A stretch of 64,000 nucleotides of DNA. Source: Streptomyces sp. B21-083. Its GTDB lineage: Bacteria > Actinomycetota > Actinomycetes > Streptomycetales > Streptomycetaceae. Location: the NCBI RefSeq assembly GCF_036898825.1, contig NZ_JARUND010000001.1, positions 5,146,001-5,210,000 of the forward strand. Direction: 5' to 3'. The notes under the pieces are model-generated. The model was not told the DNA's origin, made no database searches, and worked only from the letters and a program-made list of their open reading frames with translations. Shown here in pieces: positions 59,182 to 64,000 of this stretch; positions within the stretch are counted from its first letter, which is position 1, and every line of letters starts with the position of its first letter. The position numbers were made by a program, and so were the translations under genes.

Positions 59182-59547
59182 TCACGGTCGGTCGGTGACG
59201 TGGAACTCCATCCATTCGATGCCCGGGACGCTGAACTGTGCGCCGGTGTTGGCGGCGGCGATGCCCGTGAACTCGTGGTGGGTGCCTATTTCTTGGCTGC
59301 CGAGGCTCCATGGCGTGGCGAACTTCCACGCGCTCTCGAGAGCCGCCATCAGCGCTTGCTCCGGAGTGGGGCACCCGAGCGGCGAGGCCAGTCGCAGCAC
59401 GGCGAGTTCGGGGAACTTGCAGTATCGCTCGTAGGTCTCCATCTCGACCGAGCGATCCAACCGGACCGCGAGACGCCCGACGACCCGCTCGGCGGCGTGG
59501 CGGTCGTTCGCGTGTACGTGACAGCGCCAACGGATTGTCTCGAACAT
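59182..59547 (-). CDS. Hypothetical 121-aa protein
   Basis: From the ATG at 59547, with TAAGG 7 nt upstream. Sequence MFETIRWRCHVHANDRHAAERVVGRLAVRLDRSVEMETYERYCKF, then LGCPTPEQALMAALESAWKFATPWSLGS and a beta-rich end IEWMEFHVTDRP. An alpha/beta single domain without membrane segments; size and style recall immunity-type or DUF proteins, but no family is assigned. G+C content is somewhat lower than neighbours, which may point to recent acquisition. Confidence 0.6.
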   Translation of the reverse strand: MFETIRWRCHVHANDRHAAERVVGRLAVRLDRSVEMETYERYCKFPELAVLRLASPLGCPTPEQALMAALESAWKFATPWSLGSQEIGTHHEFTGIAAANTGAQFSVPGIEWMEFHVTDRP

Positions 59548-59622
59548 GCCGAAACCTTACGGCCAGGTGGCGACATTTGTAGTCCGAAGCGGTCACCTGG
59601 CCCAGCGCAGAAATGGGAGAGA

Positions 59623-59655
59623 GGCGCGCCGGCCCCCGAACGGGACCGGCGCGCC
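59623..59655. terminator. Terminator hairpin after the lamin-tail protein gene
   Basis: GGCGCGCCGG (59623-59632) pairs with CCGGCGCGCC (59646-59655) around 13 nt; the inner bases can extend the stem. It lies 62 bp beyond the stop of the minus-strand gene at 59717. Confidence 0.65.
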
Positions 59656-59716
59656 GGCGTTTCATGCGCGTGTGCGGGTGGCGTGGTCAGCCATCAGCCG
59701 CTCCTGGTGTGGAGCG

Positions 59717-60238
59717 TCAGTGGCGGTTGCCGTTGTGATGGCGGTCCTCGTCGTGACGGTTGTCGCCGTGGTGACGGTCGCGGCCCCATGATTCGTCGTC
59801 GACGAAGCGGCCGTGGTCGTTGCGCAGGGTCGCGGTGTCGGTGCGGTTGTCCCACACGTAGTTGCGGCGGTCCTGAAAGAGGTCGGTGCGGGTGTCGCGG
59901 CCCTCACCGGTGTGGATGCGGACGGTGGCACGGCCCTCCAACCTGTAGTGGTGGAAGGTGTAGGTACGGCCGTCCTTGTTCTTGAGGGTCCAGCCGTCGA
60001 GGTTGACGGTGTGGCGCTTGGTGTTGGTGAGTTCCACCCACTCCCTGTTCAGCGAACGCTGGGAACGGTCCTCGCGTCCCGGGGAGGCGTACTGCACGGC
60101 CGAGATCTCCACGTTCGGGCGGTCCGGGCGCGTGTGGTCGGCAGCCGACGAGGGCAGTGACACCGCCCCGACCAGAGCGCCGGCCGCGAGCGCGGCGGCG
60201 GCGAGACGACGGGCAGTGACAGAAGCGGAAGCGGACAA
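59717..60238 (-). CDS. Secreted lamin-tail-domain (LTD) protein
   Basis: 173 aa from TTG 60238, chosen because AGGAG lies 5 nt upstream; the TTG at 60253 lacks a site. Signal peptide SVTARRLAAAALAAGALVGAVSLPSSAADH. The LTD fold is clear: VEISAVQYASPG, NREWVELTNTKRHTVNLDGWTLKNKDGRTYTFHHYRLEGRATVRIHTGEG, RRNYVWDNRTDTATLRNDHGRFVDDESW. A His/Arg/Asp-rich tail (DRHHGDNRHDEDRHHNGNRH) could bind metal. LTD domains are often attached to nucleases or surface proteins; here the domain is alone, as in many streptomycete exported proteins of unknown role. Confidence 0.85.
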   Translation of the reverse strand: MSASASVTARRLAAAALAAGALVGAVSLPSSAADHTRPDRPNVEISAVQYASPGREDRSQRSLNREWVELTNTKRHTVNLDGWTLKNKDGRTYTFHHYRLEGRATVRIHTGEGRDTRTDLFQDRRNYVWDNRTDTATLRNDHGRFVDDESWGRDRHHGDNRHDEDRHHNGNRH

Positions 60239-60725
60239 AGAATTCTCCTGCAAGGTGCGGGCGCCCTCCCGCCGACGGCCTTCGTGGCCGCCGCGGGAGT
60301 GGATGCGGTGTGCGGGTGGCGGCCGGCTGGCCGCACATCCGCACTCTGTCCCTCATGTGCGGGAGTTGGGGAGGAAAACTGCGCAGTGTTACCTATTGAC
60401 CGCATTTCCGTGACTCTCGGATGTAACACCCACTTATGTCACCTCTGCGGTCCGTTGACGTCCTGGAAAGCCATGCGCTCTTACGGGCCTTGGGGCGTGT
60501 CCTCTGTCCGCCATGGCGCGCCACCTCGCCCGGCTCCGGTCCATCACCCGTAAGTGAGCAACAGCCGGTTCGCGCCGGGCACCGGTACCCTGTAACCGGC
60601 GGAGCGCCCGTCCGTCCTCGACAGGTGCGGGCCATCCGGGCGAGGCGCCAAGGCCCGTACGGCATGGTGCCCAGGGCCGCGGCACCCCGCGGCGGATGCT
60701 GACGCCTCCCCACGCAGGAGAGGCC
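60239..60725. other. 487-bp region between divergent LTD and membrane-protein genes
   Basis: It must hold both promoters. The stretch 60355-60440 is AT-richer (AACTGCGCAGTGTTACCTATTGACCGCA; TGTAACACCCACTTATGTCACC) and is the likely promoter zone. Frames on both strands lack ribosome sites and conserved text, so no gene is called. Confidence 0.4.
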
Positions 60726-61340
60726 GTGACTGATCCCAGCCCGCGAGTGACACCGAGGCCGGCGTCCGTCGCGGCAGGCGACGACATTCCCGCTCCGGGG
60801 GTCATCGGCATCGGACTCGCCGCGGTGCTGACGTTCGCGCTCGCCCAGGGTTCGTGGCAGTGGTTCGCCACGTTCATCGGGGTGACGCTCCTCGCGGTGA
60901 TCCTCGCCTTCCAGCGCCGGGCGCAGTGGACGCCGGACATCCGCTCGGCGTACATGCGCGGCCTGGTCGCGTACGCGCTGGTCGTCGGCCTGTGCGTGGC
61001 GGTCGCACTCGCTCCCCTGCTGCAGCGCCGGGCCTGGCTGTTCCCGATGCCGGGCACGCGCAGGGAGTGCGAGCTGACGGGCAGGTACGAGGCCCTCCAC
61101 GTGAGGGCCGCGCTGGGGAACCTGGCCGGCAACGACCAGGCTGCCCTTGCGTTCGCGCAGGAGGCCCAGGCCCGCCAGGCCGTCGCCGAGTGCCTGGCGG
61201 CCACGACGACTCTGTGGCTGCCTCTGTACGGGCTTGGGGTGGCGGCGCTGGTGGGGGCGGCTGCGTGGTTCCGCGACCGCGACCGCGACCGGGATCGGGA
61301 TCGGGGTCGGTCCCGGTCCCGGCCGGGTCCTGTCGGCTGA
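60726..61340 (+). CDS. Membrane protein with Arg/Asp hexanucleotide-encoded tail
   Basis: 204 aa from GTG 60726 with AGGAGAGG just ahead. Membrane segments at ~25-45 (GVIGIGLAAVLTFALAQG), 48-62, 84-102 (GLVAYALVVGLCVAVALAPLL) and ~168-185 (YGLGVAALVGAAAWF). The loop between the third and fourth has two cysteines (RRECELTGRYE, VAECLAATTTLW). The tail RDRDRDRDRDRGRSRSR is encoded by a GCGACC/GGGATC hexamer run (about 61274-61320) and is probably expandable. No family function is recognised. Converges on the lipase gene with 30 bp between stops. Confidence 0.65.
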   Translation: MTDPSPRVTPRPASVAAGDDIPAPGVIGIGLAAVLTFALAQGSWQWFATFIGVTLLAVILAFQRRAQWTPDIRSAYMRGLVAYALVVGLCVAVALAPLLQRRAWLFPMPGTRRECELTGRYEALHVRAALGNLAGNDQAALAFAQEAQARQAVAECLAATTTLWLPLYGLGVAALVGAAAWFRDRDRDRDRDRGRSRSRPGPVG

Positions 61341-61370
61341 TGAGGTCGGCTGACCGGAGTGCACACCGCC

Positions 61371-62714
61371 TCAAGGCAGGATCGGCAGCACCCCGCAGTT
61401 CGAGGTAGCAGGCTTTCCCGACAGGCGGTCTGTCAGCCAGTTGACCGCGTTTCCCTGGTCCGCGAGGAGGGGAGTGACGTGGTTCAGCAGAGGGCTGACC
61501 ACGTTCGGCAGGATCACCGGCACGTACGTGACGTTCGCGCCCTTCGCGCACCAGTCCTTGGCGAGGCGGCGGGCCTGCTTGTGCGGGACCAGGTTGTCGC
61601 TGGTCCCTGTTGCGACGCGTACCGGGCCCTGGGGATTCAGGGTGCCGATGCGCTGGCTGTTCAGGAAGGTCTGGAGGGCCGGGGTGGACGCGATGATGTC
61701 GGAGAGGGACTCGCCGTCCGTCGTCCACTTCGTGCTCTTCGCGTAGCCGTAGTGCAGCAGGGCGTCGCCCACGCACATCGTCGACAGGTCGGTCATGGCC
61801 GCTTTGCCCGCCGCGTTCAGATGGGCCTCCGCCAGTGGTCTCAGCGTGGGGTCCGACTGGAGGAAGCCGTTGAGGGACCAGCCGAGCGCGCCCGCCAGTT
61901 CGCTGCCGTCGATCGCCTTCGTGACCGACGCCAGGTCGGCCGGTGGGGCGCCCGAGTAGGTGCCGGCGAGGGTGATGTCGGGGGCGTAGGAAGGCTGGAG
62001 TTCCGCTGCCGCCGCTGTCGCTCCGCCGCCCTGGCTGTAGCCGAACAGGCCCACCCTCGATGCGGACGTGACCGAGGTGCCGGGGAGGGAGCGGGCGGCG
62101 CGTACGGCGTCCAGTACCGCGTGGGCCTCGTCGAGCCGGTTGACGTACGTGTGGAGGCGGTCCGTCGCGCCCAGGCCGGCGTAGTCCGTGACGACCACGG
62201 CGGCGCCGGTCGCGAGGAGGCGGTAGATCGCCACGTCCTCATAACCGACGGACACCGTACGGCCGTTGAGGAGCAGGGGGTGCTCCAGGCCCATGGACGC
62301 CGCGCACTGGTCGCCCTGTCCCATCGTGCCGGGGGCCACCGCCACGAGCGGACGGGCGCCGCCGCCCTTCCAGGCCGCCGTCGGTTCGATGTACGCGCCG
62401 GTGACCGCCACCGGGGCGCCGTTCGAGTCCGTGGACCTGTACATCAGGCGGGTCGCCCGGCCGGGCAGCGGGCCGTCGAGGGTGGGGAGGGAGATGGCCA
62501 GGGGGAGTGGTTCCGAGCGGACCACCGCGCCGTTGGCGGCGGGGAGCGTGGTCGGGGGTGTGTAGAACGCCGGGATCTCCACACCCCCGGACACGACCGC
62601 CTCCGTAGCGGAGGAGGCGTCCGAGGCCGTGGCTGTCGTGTACGAGAGAACCTGAGCGCCCAGGCAGGTCGCAGCGGTGAGCGCTGCGGCCAGGAGCCGT
62701 CTGCGTGCGGGCAT
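61371..62714 (-). CDS. Secreted lipase (LIP family, PF03583)
   Basis: 447 aa from ATG 62714 with AGGAGG 7 nt upstream; the first 30 residues are a signal peptide (LLAAALTAATCLGAQVLSYTTATA). The alpha/beta-hydrolase fold has its nucleophile serine in VGLFGYSQGGGATAAAAELQP, oxyanion/early strand VVVTDYAGLGATDRLHTYVN and a late acid/His region LVPHKQARRLAKDWCAKGA and LLNHVTPLLADQG. This is the secretory lipase family (fungal LIP and actinomycete homologues) that splits triacylglycerols or esters outside the cell. Four cysteines may form disulphides. Two direct half-sites upstream (62782-62822) look like an operator. Confidence 0.88.
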   Translation of the reverse strand: MPARRRLLAAALTAATCLGAQVLSYTTATASDASSATEAVVSGGVEIPAFYTPPTTLPAANGAVVRSEPLPLAISLPTLDGPLPGRATRLMYRSTDSNGAPVAVTGAYIEPTAAWKGGGARPLVAVAPGTMGQGDQCAASMGLEHPLLLNGRTVSVGYEDVAIYRLLATGAAVVVTDYAGLGATDRLHTYVNRLDEAHAVLDAVRAARSLPGTSVTSASRVGLFGYSQGGGATAAAAELQPSYAPDITLAGTYSGAPPADLASVTKAIDGSELAGALGWSLNGFLQSDPTLRPLAEAHLNAAGKAAMTDLSTMCVGDALLHYGYAKSTKWTTDGESLSDIIASTPALQTFLNSQRIGTLNPQGPVRVATGTSDNLVPHKQARRLAKDWCAKGANVTYVPVILPNVVSPLLNHVTPLLADQGNAVNWLTDRLSGKPATSNCGVLPILP

Positions 62715-62781
62715 GGCGAACCTCCTGTGAAGTGGGGCAGGAAGCAGAGAGGAACCGGGAGACGCCAAGAGGCCGCCTCTC

Positions 62782-62822
62782 CCTACTGATTGGTTCGCCA
62801 GGACCGTACCTACTGGTCGGTT
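62782..62822. promoter_or_regulatory. Direct repeat CCTACTG-NNT/C-GGTT before the lipase gene
   Basis: CCTACTGATTGGTT (62782-62795) and CCTACTGGTCGGTT (62809-62822) are 27 bp apart, 70-110 bp before the lipase start. Complementary ACCGACCAGTAGG is of the kind bound by TetR-family regulators. Assignment is inferred. Confidence 0.45.
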
Positions 62823-62905
62823 ACCTCGGGTAGCAGTCGGAGGGTTACGGTTGAGTAACTTGACTCGCTGTCTAATTGGGGGAACCGGACGTCACCGGTG
62901 ACCGT

Positions 62906-63460
62906 TCAGCAGCCGGTGGACCTCGGGGTGAACTTCAGGAGGGTGAGCCGGTCCGCGGCGGCGGCCTCGTTGTAGGTCGCGTGGGTGACCTGGTACCAGA
63001 CGGCGTCCTTGGCCTTGTCGCCGTTCACGTCGTCCAGCTTCACGCACCAGCGTTCCTGCCGTACGACCCGCGTGTACGTCTCCGTGCCGCTGCGTACCTT
63101 CGTGCACTTCTGGGAGCTCTCGGTGGTGTACCAGGTACGCGTCTTCTTCTTGCTGCCCGTGCCCGTACGCGACGTGTGCTTGACCTTCTCGGTGGTGAGC
63201 GCGCACTTCTTGACCAGGTGCGGGCGGGTGGCCTTGGCGGTCTTGCGGGTGATGTGGCGGACGGTGCCACGGAGGCCGGAGACGGTGGTCGGTTCCGGAG
63301 TGGGCTGCGGGGCGCTGTCGTACTTGCCGCTGCCGCTGCCGTTGTTCCCGCTGGCGGAGGAGTCCCCCCGTGGGGCGTCCTTCCCGTCGCCGCACGCGCC
63401 GAGTCCGGCCATGAGGAGCATCGTCAGACCGGCCACCATCAGGCGTTTCCTGCTGGGCAT
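62906..63460 (-). CDS. Secreted lipoprotein of unknown function
   Basis: 184 aa from ATG 63460 with GGGGAA upstream. Lipobox LLMAGLGAC gives a predicted lipid-modified cysteine at about residue 23, followed by a disordered Ser/Gly/Asn linker. The folded part (VSGLRGTVRHITRKTAKATRPHLVKKCALTTEKVKHTSRTGTGSKKKTRTWYTTESSQKCTKVRSGTETYTRVVRQERWCVKLDDVNGDKAKDAVWYQVT) is lysine-rich with four further cysteines, ending STGC. It looks like a small extracytoplasmic domain stabilised by disulphides. It belongs with conserved actinomycete lipoproteins without known role. Confidence 0.8.
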   Translation of the reverse strand: MPSRKRLMVAGLTMLLMAGLGACGDGKDAPRGDSSASGNNGSGSGKYDSAPQPTPEPTTVSGLRGTVRHITRKTAKATRPHLVKKCALTTEKVKHTSRTGTGSKKKTRTWYTTESSQKCTKVRSGTETYTRVVRQERWCVKLDDVNGDKAKDAVWYQVTHATYNEAAAADRLTLLKFTPRSTGC

Positions 63461-63548
63461 GTGGTGTTCCCCGTTCGCTGCTGTCCCAAAAAAGACGGTC
63501 AGCGTACCTCCCTTGCAGGGGGTGTCTCCCTCGCGCGGGGTGTCTCCC

Positions 63549-63956
63549 TCACATGGCGATCACCACGATCACGATGAGTACGACGATCATCGTGACGCAC
63601 GCCCCGACCACACAGCCCACGTCGCTCGTCAGCTTGTCGAGGCCGGACAAGGGGGCCGGGGACTGCGGCGTGGTGGTGGGCGGTGGCGGGAGAGCGGCCG
63701 GCTGTGATCCGGCCGGGCGGACCAGCACGTCGCGCAGGATCTGCTGCCAGACCGACGGCGGCAGGTCGGGGACCTCGCCGTTCGTCGGGGAAACAAGCGT
63801 CCGCGAGAGCCAGTTGGTCCAGACGGGGTGCGGAGCCCGGACCATGGCGTACAGCATTTCGTGCAGGTCGTGCAGATACTCCTCCTCGCGGGCCAGCGGG
63901 GCCACGGCCCAGGAGAAGAGATGCGCCGCCCGGTCTGCCAGGGCCGTGCCCGACAT
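63549..63956 (-). CDS. Tail-anchored membrane protein, start possibly beyond window
   Basis: 135 aa if read from the ATG at 63956 (GGGAG 3-4 nt upstream). The frame is open to the window edge (HLYLTPHGQTRES just before the ATG), so the true start may lie outside. The N-terminal ~85 residues are helical and polar (LADRAAHLFSWAVAPLAREEEYLHDLHEMLYAMVRAPH; VPDLPPSVWQQILRDVLVRP). A Pro-rich linker follows, and a C-terminal membrane segment (CVVGACVTMIVVLIVIVVIA) ends the protein, so it would be tail-anchored with the main part in the cytoplasm. No family is recognised. Confidence 0.65.
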   Translation of the reverse strand: MSGTALADRAAHLFSWAVAPLAREEEYLHDLHEMLYAMVRAPHPVWTNWLSRTLVSPTNGEVPDLPPSVWQQILRDVLVRPAGSQPAALPPPPTTTPQSPAPLSGLDKLTSDVGCVVGACVTMIVVLIVIVVIAM

Positions 63957-64000
63957 GGACTCCCTGGTCTGTCCGTGGGGCGTCAGGTACAGATGGTTGC

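Noticed and set aside
61274..61320. GCGACC/GGGATC hexamer run considered as a separate repeat locus
   Set aside because: It is the coding sequence of the Arg/Asp tail of the membrane protein; noted there instead.
1..64000. tRNA, rRNA and riboswitch search by eye
   Set aside because: No cloverleaf with conserved TTC-arm sequence, rRNA-like text or known riboswitch core was seen; a covariance-model search would be needed to exclude small RNAs.

Overview
The window is a piece of a Streptomyces (or very close actinomycete) chromosome. The evidence is the very high G+C content with G/C-rich third codon positions, frequent GTG and TTG starts, and typical streptomycete families: a conservon (cvnABCD), an SsgA-like sporulation protein, the XRE/DUF397/RsbW-like ATPase trio, an LAXTG sortase-E-type surface protein, many secreted polysaccharide-active enzymes and many lipoproteins. 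No rRNA, tRNA or CRISPR array was seen.

Layout. 1-8.7 kb: two large paralogous nSTAND1-NTPase/transmembrane/WD40 proteins flank a secreted GH64 beta-1,3-glucanase. 8.7-11.2 kb: a small membrane protein with its winged-helix regulator, then a WhiJ-like trio (ATPase, XRE regulator, DUF397). 11.2-13.8 kb: a HelR/HelD-type RNA-polymerase-recycling helicase whose upstream region carries a rifamycin-associated element (RAE) and a possible leader ORF. 13.8-17.4 kb: degraded integrase and IS5 remnants, a small secreted protein, an NCS1 permease and a Uma2-family protein. 17.4-19 kb: an XRE-TPR regulator divergent from a tiny secreted-peptide gene, an arrangement like peptide-sensing RRNPP systems. 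19-21.5 kb: a two-gene metal-permease module and a sigma-factor gene that has lost the end of region 4. 21.7-27.9 kb: a TerD-PD-(D/E)XK fusion, a frameshifted membrane protein, a GAF-ANTAR regulator, a lipoprotein and a nucleoside hydrolase whose stop codon lies in a MITE-like element. 28-35.3 kb: LAXTG surface protein, GH13 alpha-glucosidase, DUF4142 protein, cold-shock protein and DEAD-box helicase cluster. 35.4-41.8 kb: frameshifted GH84 enzyme with a YVTN propeller, a dehydrogenase and small genes. 41.9-50.7 kb: a glycine-betaine-type ABC transporter whose binding-protein gene is separated from the ATPase/permease genes by an oppositely oriented conservon. 50.8-56 kb: SsgA-like protein, a membrane-anchored sigma factor fused to a zinc anti-sigma motif, and a bacterial lysyl-oxidase homologue. 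56-64 kb: RTX-repeat protein, PL9-like pectate lyase, lamin-tail protein, secretory lipase and small lipoproteins.

Several units look functional together: the betaine transporter genes; cvnABCD with 4-14 nt overlaps or short gaps; the XRE/DUF397/ATPase trio; the permease/TIGR03943 pair; and csp with the DEAD-box helicase. Secreted enzymes at both ends (GH64 and PL9) have CG-centred LacI-type palindromes upstream. Many convergent gene pairs are separated by long, nearly perfect hairpins that probably end transcription in both directions.

Most worth following: the XRE-TPR/secreted-peptide pair (17.4-19.0 kb), the RAE plus leader ORF before helR, the sigma/ZAS/membrane fusion (52.1-53.9 kb), the TerD-nuclease fusion (21.7-23.8 kb) and the nSTAND1-WD40 pair.
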